The notes under the pieces were generated by a model. The model worked only from the letters and a program-made list of their open reading frames with translations. It was not told where the DNA came from and did not search any database. A program made the position numbers and the translations under genes. 64,000 nt of DNA from JAIQFL01 sp035295745 (GTDB taxonomy: Bacteria > Acidobacteriota > Terriglobia > Bryobacterales > Bryobacteraceae): NCBI GenBank assembly GCA_035295745.1, contig DATGIL010000033.1, forward strand, positions 78,744-142,743, read 5' to 3'. Shown here in pieces: positions 35,062 to 43,498 of this stretch (its first letter is position 1; every line of letters starts with the position of its first letter).

Positions 35062-36417
35062 ATGTCCTACTACCAGCAGCACCAAGCCGAGTTTCTGGAA
35101 GGCCTCAAGACCTTTCTTCGCATCCCGAGCATCAGCACTCTGTCGGAGCACAAGCCCGACATCCGGCGCGCCGCCGAGTTCGCCAGAAGCGAGTTGCAGG
35201 CCGCGGGCATGAATAACTGCGAACTGATCGAGGGGGATGGCAATCCCCTGGTGTATGCCGAATGGCTGGGAGCTCCCGGCAAACCCACCATCCTCTTCTA
35301 CGGGCACTACGACGTGCAGCCGGCCGATCCGCTCGACGAGTGGAAGTCTCCCCCTTTTGAGCCTGAGGTGCGTGGCAACGACATCTTTGCGCGCGGAGCC
35401 GTCGACGACAAGGGCCAGGTGTACCTCCAGATCAAAGCAGTAGAAGGTCTGCTGAAGACCAAAGGCAAGCTGCCTGTCAATGTGAAGTTCCTGCTCGAGG
35501 GCGAGGAAGAAACCGGCGGTGCGCACATCGAGGCATACGTGCAGAGCAAGCCTCCTCGTCTGAAGGCAGATGCGGCGGTGGTATGCGATACGGAAATGTT
35601 CGCGCCCGAGATGCCCACCATCTGCCTCGGCCTGCGTGGCATGGTGTACTACGAGCTCTTCGTGGAGGGGGCCAACCACGATCTGCATTCGGGCGTCTAT
35701 GGCGGAGCGGCTCCCAATCCGATTCAAGCCATCGCGGAGATCTTGTGCGCGCTGAAGGATCGCGACGGACATCTCAAGATTCCCGGTTTTTACGACCGGG
35801 TGGTTCCGCCTGACGCAAAGGAGCGAGAGGCGTGGGCAAAGTTGCCTTTCAACGAGAAGGAGTACACCGAGAAGGAGATGGGCGCCCGCGAGCTGGTAGG
35901 CGAGCCCGGCGTACCCCTATTCGAGCGCATCTGGGCGCGGCCCACATTAGAAGTACACGGCATTCGCGGCGGGTTCACGGGAGAGGGAGCCAAGACGGTG
36001 ATCCCTGCTCGCGCCACTGCCAAAATCAGCACGCGCCTGGTTGCCGACCAGCGCCCCGACGAAGCTGCCGAGCAGCTCAGGGCGGCAGTGAAAGCCGCCT
36101 GTCCCAGGGGCGTGACTGCCGAGTTGAAGGTGTTGCATTCCGGTGCTCCCTCGCTCACCAATCCGGACAATCCGTACATCCACGCCTCCGCCGCGGCGAT
36201 GAAGGAAGTGTTTGGCCGCGACACGGTGTACATCCGCTCAGGCGGCTCGATCCCGATCGTCGGGGTCTTCGATCGCTACCTTGGGATCCCCAGCGTGATG
36301 ATGGGATTCGGTCTGCCGGACGACAATCTGCACGCACCCAATGAGAAGTTCCATTTGCCGAATTTCTATCGTGGCATGGAGGCCGTAGCCCGTTACCTCG
36401 AGATTCTCGGAGAATAG
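35062..36417 (+). CDS. M20-family metallopeptidase (dipeptidase)
   Basis: 451 residues from the ATG at 35062 with AGGGGAG upstream; the longer open frame upstream overlaps the regulator and is rejected. The metal-binding motifs of the M20 family are clear: LFYGHYDVQP (His/Asp), GAVDDKGQ (bridging Asp), LEGEEETGG (catalytic Glu pair), VCDTEM (Asp) and the C-terminal LHAPNEKF (His). The dimerisation domain lies between (LHSGVYGGAAPNPI). Cytosolic, no signal peptide. Cleaves dipeptides or related amides with two zinc ions; the exact substrate is unknown. Confidence 0.92.
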   Translation: MSYYQQHQAEFLEGLKTFLRIPSISTLSEHKPDIRRAAEFARSELQAAGMNNCELIEGDGNPLVYAEWLGAPGKPTILFYGHYDVQPADPLDEWKSPPFEPEVRGNDIFARGAVDDKGQVYLQIKAVEGLLKTKGKLPVNVKFLLEGEEETGGAHIEAYVQSKPPRLKADAAVVCDTEMFAPEMPTICLGLRGMVYYELFVEGANHDLHSGVYGGAAPNPIQAIAEILCALKDRDGHLKIPGFYDRVVPPDAKEREAWAKLPFNEKEYTEKEMGARELVGEPGVPLFERIWARPTLEVHGIRGGFTGEGAKTVIPARATAKISTRLVADQRPDEAAEQLRAAVKAACPRGVTAELKVLHSGAPSLTNPDNPYIHASAAAMKEVFGRDTVYIRSGGSIPIVGVFDRYLGIPSVMMGFGLPDDNLHAPNEKFHLPNFYRGMEAVARYLEILGE

Positions 36418-36574
36418 AGCGCGCGACCGTGGCGCAGAGACTCTTCTCTGCCGTCTCGACACTCACGTCGAGACTTTTCGAGCCCGAGCCAATTCCGCAG
36501 ATCGTGCAGCATCTGGAAGTACTGGAATCAGCCGGCCTGCTGACCACAGTCCCGCGAGGCAAATACAAGCCGAA
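36418..36574 (+). pseudogene. Hairpin repeat copy followed by ArsR-like winged-helix fragment
   Basis: Positions 36453-36474 form an inverted repeat, GTCTCGAC / GTCGAGAC around a 6-base loop, the best of three copies (others at 12189 and 12256). Directly after it, on the plus strand, about 30 codons read PIPQIVQHLEVLESAGLLTT and VPRGKYKPNH, resembling the recognition helix and wing of ArsR-type regulators (..QHLxVLExAGLV..RG). Only this fragment remains. The identification as ArsR is tentative. Confidence 0.4.
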
Positions 36575-37354
36575 TCACCAGTACGGTTCTTCCGCAGGCA
36601 CGAATTGGATCGGAATGTCGTGGAGGAAGGTCCGCATCCAGTTGGCATAATCCTCCATACCGGGCTGTTCCGAAATAACGTGGCCGAGCATGATGACGCC
36701 CTTCGCCATGCCCAGCGAAGTCGCGTCCATCACGTATTCGATATTGTCGAAACCACCGTCAGCTTCCTGCTGCTCGCCGCCGATCACGACGTCGATTTCA
36801 GCCGTTATGCGCGGCGTGGCGTATCCGGGACCCAGAAGGATCCTGCTGACCCGTGCCTTCGGATCGCCCACGCAGCGAAATGCGCGGGACCCGGTCAGGC
36901 GCTTCACCTGGGCCGCAAACTCTCCCAGGCTCGTCTCCGGAATCGTATAAACGTGCGGACCCATCGTCGCATTCTCGCCGCCCTGGACTCCCACCGAACG
37001 AAGCGATCCCACAACCGTGAAATCAGGCTTCATTGCGTGCATGTGGTCGTGATCGCGCCAGACGATCATGTCATTCTTCCGGATGTATTCGGTCTTGAGC
37101 TTGTAGAGCGGGTTTTCAATCAGGTCCCGGACATCGTCGCGATCGTTCCAAAAGGTGTCCTCGTGCGAGATCACCATGTTCAGGCCGGCTGCATGGGCGC
37201 GCTTGAGCATGCCGAAGGTCGCCATGACAGTGGTCGCGATGCCCTTGACGGTGGAGTCCGGATTCCCAACCTTAAAGGTGTCACGGTAGGAACGTTCGTT
37301 AAATGGCACTCCGCCGTTCTTCTTGATCAGTTCGACGACTTCGCGCGCGGTCAT
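36575..37354 (-). CDS. Nif3-like dinuclear metal centre protein, copy 1
   Basis: 259 residues from the ATG at 37354, which overlaps the previous stop as ATGA. Nif3-family features include the opening MTAREVVELIKKNGGV, KGIATTVMATFGMLKRAHAAGLN, the metal-ligand-like VISHEDTFWN, GPGYATP and the C-terminal GHVISEQPGMEDYANWMR. The family binds two metals and forms hexamers; biochemical roles are poorly defined, and GTP cyclohydrolase activity has been reported for a few. Cytosolic. Paired with an exported paralogue upstream in the same operon. Confidence 0.75.
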   Translation of the reverse strand: MTAREVVELIKKNGGVPFNERSYRDTFKVGNPDSTVKGIATTVMATFGMLKRAHAAGLNMVISHEDTFWNDRDDVRDLIENPLYKLKTEYIRKNDMIVWRDHDHMHAMKPDFTVVGSLRSVGVQGGENATMGPHVYTIPETSLGEFAAQVKRLTGSRAFRCVGDPKARVSRILLGPGYATPRITAEIDVVIGGEQQEADGGFDNIEYVMDATSLGMAKGVIMLGHVISEQPGMEDYANWMRTFLHDIPIQFVPAEEPYW

Positions 37355-38253
37355 GAACTGGGCCTCCAGTATGGATCGCCCGCGCCGATCCACATTGCCG
37401 GGACTTCCTTTACCAAAGTCTTCAGCCATTCCGCGCAAACCCGCATTCCAGGCTCTTCGGACACCACCCGGCCGACCGTCACCAGTGTGCGCTTCTCGCC
37501 GGCAACGAAGATGTCTGCCGCGTAGTGCGTGTTCTCCCATTCCCGAACTTCACCGGCGACGATCAAATCCACCGTGGAGTAGCGCTGCCACATCGTTGCC
37601 GGAGTCATGACACCGGGGTGCAGCAGGATCCGGCGTACCATCGCTTTGCGATCCCCCACAGCCCGAAGGCCTCCTCGCAGTTTCAGCTTGCCGCGGATCA
37701 GCGCAACGGTCGCTTCCGCCGTCGCCGGCGGGATTTCGTAGAGGCCGTTATCGCTCTTCACCCGGTGCTTGGACCAGCCGAGAGCGCCAGCGAGGCCGGT
37801 GACCATATCGCTCTCTTTGCGGGCCTGCCAGTGGTCGCGCAGCCGGAAGACGACGAGGCCGTGGTTCTCGATAAATTCGCGTTTTCCGCTGATGACGACA
37901 TCGTCGGCGCCAGGCCCGGCCGGTCCCCGCCCGGCTGCAGACGCGGCCTGCCCTTGACCGTCCGCCCGTCCGTAGTATGTCGGCTCATAAGTAAGAACCA
38001 GATTTGCGTTTGCCTTCGCCGCTTGCTTCAGAACGTCGAGCGTCGCTATGGCGGTAGTGGCGATTCCGTTCACCACTGTGGACGGGGCGCCCGCCTTGAA
38101 GCCGTCCGGACCGGTTGACGGCCAGTCACCACCCAGTTCGGCCTGAATGCGGCGGATTACGGCTTCGGCCGTCAGGGGCTCTGCGCCAGCAGCAAATGGC
38201 GCTACCCCGGCACTACCGGTCATCAGCGCGAATCTTCGCCGCGAAATCTGCAT
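37351..38253 (-). CDS. Nif3-like paralogue with twin-arginine signal
   Basis: 300 residues. The N-terminus QISRRRFALMTGSAGVAPFAAG is a twin-arginine signal peptide, unusual for this family. The body parallels the following gene (VNGIATTAIATLDVLKQAAKANANLVL; LHPGVMTPATMWQ; GRVVSEEPGMRVCAEWLK). At the position of the HEDTFW metal-ligand segment it has YEPTYY, so the His ligand is replaced. It also carries an Ala/Gly-rich insertion (GQAASAAGRGPAGPGAD). An exported protein with an altered metal site; function unknown. Confidence 0.7.
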   Translation of the reverse strand: MQISRRRFALMTGSAGVAPFAAGAEPLTAEAVIRRIQAELGGDWPSTGPDGFKAGAPSTVVNGIATTAIATLDVLKQAAKANANLVLTYEPTYYGRADGQGQAASAAGRGPAGPGADDVVISGKREFIENHGLVVFRLRDHWQARKESDMVTGLAGALGWSKHRVKSDNGLYEIPPATAEATVALIRGKLKLRGGLRAVGDRKAMVRRILLHPGVMTPATMWQRYSTVDLIVAGEVREWENTHYAADIFVAGEKRTLVTVGRVVSEEPGMRVCAEWLKTLVKEVPAMWIGAGDPYWRPSS

Positions 38254-38476
38254 GGATTATTTCATCTCCACTCTGGCCGAAACCATGCTGTTATGTTATA
38301 TCGCTCATCGCCCTGGTGGATTGATCAGCGGCGTGCCGTCGGACGCCATCCGGCAAGGCTAATTGCCGCGGAATCGCCGCAGACTGCCAACGCGCCGCGT
38401 TTCGCTCACCTTCATCTCGGCGCGATTCTGCGGGATTCTACCCGATTTCGAGTTTGATATTCTCAACTGAAGCACA

Positions 38477-38713
38477 ATGATACGCAGGCAAGTTCTCTCC
38501 GCTGAGGCTCCAGGGTTCGTCCGTTCCGATCATCGGTGGATGCACTTTGGACTCAGTGCGGAACTGTCCACATACCTCGAAATCCGGTGGCCGAGTGCAA
38601 AACCGGACCAGACTGCGCACGTAGCCGAGAACAAATTAATCGTGATTCGCGAAGATTCGGAGATTGTGCGGCGCGAAAGTTTCAGTGCGGCATCGCGCGT
38701 GGGGTCCGGCTAA
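38477..38713 (+). CDS. Possible 78-aa upstream ORF coupled to cytochrome gene
   Basis: An open frame from an ATG at 38477 whose TAA overlaps the cytochrome ATG by one base (TAATG). The sequence (e.g. HFGLSAELSTYLEIRWPSAK) matches nothing recognised and there is no clear ribosome-binding site. The stop/start overlap is the main argument that it could be translated. Confidence 0.25.
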   Translation: MIRRQVLSAEAPGFVRSDHRWMHFGLSAELSTYLEIRWPSAKPDQTAHVAENKLIVIREDSEIVRRESFSAASRVGSG

Positions 38714-40953
38714 TGCGACTCACCGTTGCGATCTTTTCAATTGGCATTAGCGTCGTCGCACCGGCGGCTCTGGCCGCGACGGGCAGCACTTACGTGGACT
38801 CGGCCGTCTGTGCCCAGTGCCACGCCGACAAGGCCCGGACCTACAGCCAGACTGGCATGGGGCGGTCCTTCTACCGGCTTACCGCGGAGACAGCGGTCGA
38901 AGACTTCAAGTCCGGCTTGCCGTTCTATCACCCGGTATCGGACACCTATTTCAACGTCCTGGTCCGCGGAGGGAAATACTTCCAGCGTCGCTGGCAAATC
39001 GGCTTCGATGGACGGGAAACCAACGTCGAAGAGAAACAGATCGATTTCGTTATCGGTTCCGGCAATCATGCCCGCACCTACCTGCACCTCACCAGCCGGG
39101 GCACGTTGCAGCAGTTGCCTCTTGGCTGGTACTCGGAAAAAGGCGGCTATTGGGGGATGAATCCGGGTTACGACAGAGCCGACTACCAGGGCTCCACACG
39201 CGTGATTCATTACGAGTGCATGTTCTGCCATAACGCCTATCCACGCATCCCGGAGGGGAGTGAGGAGCCGGCAGCGGAGGCCCGGTATGTCGAGCCTCTC
39301 CCACAGGCAATCGATTGCCAGAGATGCCACGGCCCCGGACAAAATCATGTGGAAGCCGCCGGAAGAAAAGGCGCCACTCCCGAGCAGATCCGCGCCGCGA
39401 TCGTAAATCCCGCGCGCCTGAGCCCGGAACGCGAGATGGAGGTCTGCCTTCAGTGCCATCTGGAAACGACAAGCCGGCTGCTGCCGCATTCACTGCAGCG
39501 CTTCAACCGCGGACCTTTCTCCTACATACCAGGACAGCCTCTGGCGGATTTCCGCCTCGCGTTCAACATGCCTCCCGGCAAGAACGCGGAATTCCAAGTC
39601 GACCACGCCGGCTATCGTTTGCGCGAGTCGGCATGTTTTTTGAAGAGCGCCGGAAAGCTTCGCTGCACCACCTGCCACAATCCTCACGACATTCCGCGTG
39701 GCGAGAGCGCTAAGGCACATTACAACACTGCCTGCCAAAGCTGCCACAAGGTTTCTGCACAGACCCGGGTCGAGCATGCCGATGGCGCGAACTGCGTCGC
39801 GTGCCACATGCCGAAGCGCCGGACCGACGACGCCGTTCACATCGTCATGACGGACCACAAAATCGTTCGCGTGAAACCGGCCGGAGACCTGCTCGCGGAG
39901 AAGGCGGAGATTAGTGAATCCCCGGCGACCGGATATCGCGGCGAAGTTGTGCCCTACTTGCCGCCAACGCTGGCGTCGAACTCCGATGATCCGCTGTACG
40001 GCGCTTTGGCCCAGATCACCGATGGGAGCAATCTGACCGCCGGCCTGAACCGATTGGCCTCTTTGATCAGCCGTCTCCACCCCGGTCAGGCCGGTTTTTA
40101 TGCCGGCCTCGGAGAAGGGTACCGGTCCGCCGGCGATCTCGCGAAAGCGATCCCCTGGTTTGAAGAAGCCGTGAGGCGCGCTCCGAATTCGGAGATTGTA
40201 CGGCTCGAACTGGGCAATGCGCTCATGGAGTCGAAACAGTGGGCCCGGGCTGAAGCCTCCTTTCGCACGGCCACGAAACTCCGGCCCGACGATGCTGCCG
40301 CCTGGGGGCTGCTCGGTTGGGTGCTCTGGCAACAGGACAAGACAGCGGAAGCGAAGACCGACCTGGAGAAAGCCATCGAGCTCAATCCGGATGCCGCCGA
40401 GATGCACAACTACCTCGCTTCGCTCCTGATCGGATCGGGGGATGTGCCGGGCGCGGAAAGGCAGTTCCGCGCTGCCCTCGCGATTGACCCCGGAGTCGCC
40501 GAGTGGCAGACCAATCTCGCCCTTTTACTGGCGTCCCGCGGCGAGTTGGCCGAAGGCCGCGAACATTTCGAGAGGAGCATTCGCCTTGACCCGGCATACC
40601 TTCCCGCGCGCCTGAACTTCGCCCGGGTGCTAGCCAATCTAAATGATTTCGACGGCGCGGAACTGCATGTTAAGGCGGCATTGGCGGTGGATCCGAAACT
40701 GGTTCCAGCACACGAATTATGGGGATCGGTGCTTTCCGCCAAAGGCGATGCCGCCGGCGCCAAACGGGAACTCAATATCGCGTTGAGCCTCAATCCCAAT
40801 TCCGGCCGTGCGCACTACGAACTGGGCGTCGTATTAAGCCAGTCCGGCGATTCCGCCGGCGCCATAGAGCACTTCAAGTTGGCCGCTCGCGACGCCGATC
40901 CGAACATCAGCGCTGGCGCTAACGAGATGCTCCGCCGGTTGCGATTGCCCTAA
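38713..40953 (+). CDS. Exported heptaheme c-type cytochrome with C-terminal TPR domain
   Basis: 746 residues from the ATG at 38713, giving signal peptide RLTVAIFSIGISVVAPAALAA. Seven CxxCH motifs lie in the first ~370 residues: CAQCH, CMFCH, CQRCH, CLQCH, CTTCH, CQSCH and CVACH. The last ~300 residues are a run of tetratricopeptide repeats (KAIPWFEEAVRRAPNSEIV, ARAEASFRTATKLRPDDAAA, AKTDLEKAIELNPDAAEMH, AERQFRAALAIDPGVAEW and more). It is the same architecture class as the nonaheme protein in the IclR cluster, but with the TPRs at the other end. Probably periplasmic electron transfer; partner unknown. Confidence 0.88.
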   Translation: MRLTVAIFSIGISVVAPAALAATGSTYVDSAVCAQCHADKARTYSQTGMGRSFYRLTAETAVEDFKSGLPFYHPVSDTYFNVLVRGGKYFQRRWQIGFDGRETNVEEKQIDFVIGSGNHARTYLHLTSRGTLQQLPLGWYSEKGGYWGMNPGYDRADYQGSTRVIHYECMFCHNAYPRIPEGSEEPAAEARYVEPLPQAIDCQRCHGPGQNHVEAAGRKGATPEQIRAAIVNPARLSPEREMEVCLQCHLETTSRLLPHSLQRFNRGPFSYIPGQPLADFRLAFNMPPGKNAEFQVDHAGYRLRESACFLKSAGKLRCTTCHNPHDIPRGESAKAHYNTACQSCHKVSAQTRVEHADGANCVACHMPKRRTDDAVHIVMTDHKIVRVKPAGDLLAEKAEISESPATGYRGEVVPYLPPTLASNSDDPLYGALAQITDGSNLTAGLNRLASLISRLHPGQAGFYAGLGEGYRSAGDLAKAIPWFEEAVRRAPNSEIVRLELGNALMESKQWARAEASFRTATKLRPDDAAAWGLLGWVLWQQDKTAEAKTDLEKAIELNPDAAEMHNYLASLLIGSGDVPGAERQFRAALAIDPGVAEWQTNLALLLASRGELAEGREHFERSIRLDPAYLPARLNFARVLANLNDFDGAELHVKAALAVDPKLVPAHELWGSVLSAKGDAAGAKRELNIALSLNPNSGRAHYELGVVLSQSGDSAGAIEHFKLAARDADPNISAGANEMLRRLRLP

Positions 40954-41020
40954 GAAAAATTGGCGATAGCGCAGCTCCAATCGGGGGAAAGCGGCACAGG
41001 CGTTCCCTCATGCCCCTACA

Positions 41021-42565
41021 TCAAGGAAGGAGAACCGTCCGGCCCTCCAACCGCCGCTGCAGAATGTGTGCGGTTCCGCCGTCGGGCAGCGCACGCCCGA
41101 ACGGCGTCTCAACCCACTCCGTGGATTCGCGCAACAGCCGTGGAAGGTCGGCCGCTTCGGTATTGAAAAACCGGCTCTCCGCCTCGCCCCCCTCTTTGTA
41201 CACAGAATAGTCCGCCCCGTTCGTCTGGCCCAGCAGATCCTTGAGGCTTCGGCCGTAAGCGGTGGTTTCCACGCGCAAGGGAAGGCGTTCCTGCAGCGCG
41301 CACAGTTGGAAATTGTCAGCGTTGAAGAAGCCGCGGTCAGTCCCCAGGAGAAGCATCTTTTGTCCGGCATGGGGGAAGCGTGCATTTTCGGCGATCACCG
41401 TAAGGATCTCGTCCTGCCGCCATGGATTCGGAGAGAAGTGAATCGCGTAGCCGGCATCGCTTGCCGCGTACGGCCAGCCGAAGGAGACGGCCAAAAGGCT
41501 AATCAGTGGAAATGCGAGTACCACGACTCCAATCCACCGGCGGTTCTCGGTCGCGCAATCAAGCAGGCAGGCTGCGCCCAACGCGAACCCCGGAAGTATC
41601 GGTGCAATGTAGCGTACGTCCTTATTCCCACCAAATGCGAACACCAGGAATGGGGTCAGCCAAAGCAGGAGACACGCGGACTCTCGAAATACCTTGCTGC
41701 GACGCTGCAAGGCGATAGCTGCGGCCAGCACAACCACTGCGAGGTAATACTCCGATATGCCCCGATCCACAACAATTCCGAGATATTTGGAAAGTGCCGA
41801 CAGAGAAAAGATTTCTCCGGTGCCCTGAATGACCGCCGACGCGCCGAAGCCGGCCGAAATGGCGTTCTCCAAGGTGGCTCGCCAATGCAGGACGTACCAC
41901 GGCGCCGCCAGCAGGAACGCGGGTGCGAGGATGGCCAACAGCGTTCTCCCGCGGTCGCGCCGGCGAAGGAGAAGCAGCACCGCCATGGGCCCCACAAACA
42001 GCGGGAAATCGGCCTTCAAAAGCAGTCCCAGCCCGCACACCATTCCAAAAGCAAATGTGGCGACGGTTCTCTCATCGGCGGCCGCAACCAGCACCAACCA
42101 GAATGCCACCGCGACTGCCGCGGCGAGCGGATACTCCACCAAATACCAGCGAGAAAGCCCATAAAGCAGCGGCAGAGTGCCGCAAATGTAGACCGCCATC
42201 AGGCCGGTACGCGGTCCACGCAAGCGGCTCCCGATGGCCCATACCGCTGCGAAAAGCACAAGCATGGCGCCGATATTCACCAGGAAGGCAGCCTGCCAGT
42301 GGCGACCCGCCAGCCAATAAAACGGTAATGGGAGAGCGGTGATCAGAGGCGCCTTGAAGCTCAGCGAGGCAAGAAACTGCCCCGCAGCTCCGATGATCCC
42401 GCCATCGGTCCAGGCATCGTAAAGGCGCAGGCTATTGGCGAGGTACCAGGCGTCATCCCAGTTAGGCGGCGCTTTGTTCAACCGCAGCCAGGCCAGGGAC
42501 ACGATGGCGAAGAGCAGGAACAAGGCAACAAACGTGATCGCAATCCCAGGGCGGAACTTGTTCAA
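41021..42565 (-). CDS. Glycosyltransferase family 39-like membrane protein
   Basis: About 514 residues. The start is uncertain: a TTG at 42565 lies directly after an AGGAGG, and the frame is open further upstream with arginine-rich, unlikely sequence. The protein opens with a membrane helix (GIAITFVALFLLFAIVSLAWL), then the catalytic Asp-type loop APPNWDDAWYLANSLRLYD, then 8-10 further hydrophobic segments and a soluble C-terminal domain. This is the PMT/ArnT (GT39/GT83) layout, using polyprenyl-phosphate sugar donors. No other cell-envelope genes are adjacent to suggest a target. Confidence 0.75.
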   Translation of the reverse strand: MNKFRPGIAITFVALFLLFAIVSLAWLRLNKAPPNWDDAWYLANSLRLYDAWTDGGIIGAAGQFLASLSFKAPLITALPLPFYWLAGRHWQAAFLVNIGAMLVLFAAVWAIGSRLRGPRTGLMAVYICGTLPLLYGLSRWYLVEYPLAAAVAVAFWLVLVAAADERTVATFAFGMVCGLGLLLKADFPLFVGPMAVLLLLRRRDRGRTLLAILAPAFLLAAPWYVLHWRATLENAISAGFGASAVIQGTGEIFSLSALSKYLGIVVDRGISEYYLAVVVLAAAIALQRRSKVFRESACLLLWLTPFLVFAFGGNKDVRYIAPILPGFALGAACLLDCATENRRWIGVVVLAFPLISLLAVSFGWPYAASDAGYAIHFSPNPWRQDEILTVIAENARFPHAGQKMLLLGTDRGFFNADNFQLCALQERLPLRVETTAYGRSLKDLLGQTNGADYSVYKEGGEAESRFFNTEAADLPRLLRESTEWVETPFGRALPDGGTAHILQRRLEGRTVLLP

Positions 42566-43498
42566 CCTCCTGATGCCCCGCTTCGAGTAAGCGCGTGGAC
42601 GAGCTCCACGTCGCGCCCGTTGCCGGCCGTGGAAAACGAGTGGCGTTCGTTCGGTACCTTGGCCGACCTCCTGAACTTCCCGCCCTCCGGATGGGCGCCC
42701 ATAGCTGAAATCGCCACTGCTTTCCCGGATCCCACCTGACTGCGTTGAAGTCGTCGACACGATAGTTGAACCTTTTCCTTGCCTTCCTCTTGAGAGCGAC
42801 TCTTACAGTGATGACTGGACAGACTAACTTACATGCCGGAAGCGCCTAACCATGTCAGCGGCGGGAATGGCCGAATCAGTTAGGGTGACACGGGAGCGAC
42901 GCTGCCCTGTGCTCCGATGGAACGGCAATGCCTGCCGACAAACAGCGCCCTCACACACCTCGGTGAAGTAGTTGACAATTAGTGCTGGCGCTGATTTGAA
43001 ATCCCGTGCCGGCGGGCATTGTCCGCGGGCTTGCTCTATTGGCAGTGGAGACGGGCCGCAGAGCGTGCAATGTCACCAGACATGTTACTAGCACTATAAC
43101 AAGCTACAATGCGGGCCGACAACACTGACGTCTGTAAAATCGCTCCCAGCACAACTGACATTACACTTGTGGAATCAGCAGCTAACAATGCGGCCCGCGA
43201 GGAGCGAGCGGTAATACGAGGCACGCATGGAGTCACCCTGTTTCGGCACCGCACCCGGCAATTGGGGCGTGATCTTGGTCTGGTTGGTCCGCCGGACGGC
43301 GGAGGCTCCGGGCAAGACCTGGCACACGCCCCCTTCCAACCTACCCAAAGTCTGCAACGTTCGCCGCGCGCGGCTTGGTTTCTGACAGCCTATTGGATTC
43401 TGGCGTTGACATCGCAGGAGACGACGTCGTTGGGACCACAAAATGCGTTAGGATTGACCGTGCAGCGACGCACCGCAGGAAGCGTGAGAGGGGAGAGC
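42566..43498. other. Intergenic region with no recognised feature
   Basis: About 930 bases between divergent genes. There are several short open frames on both strands without ribosome-binding sites or protein resemblance. A TTGACA (43406-43411) lies upstream of the M28 peptidase gene but no good -10 follows. No repeat shared with the rest of the window was found. Confidence 0.5.

Noticed and set aside
37351..38253. Nif3-like exported protein considered as a class II aldolase or amidohydrolase
   Set aside because: Paralogy with the next gene over the whole length, and shared motifs, fit Nif3 better.
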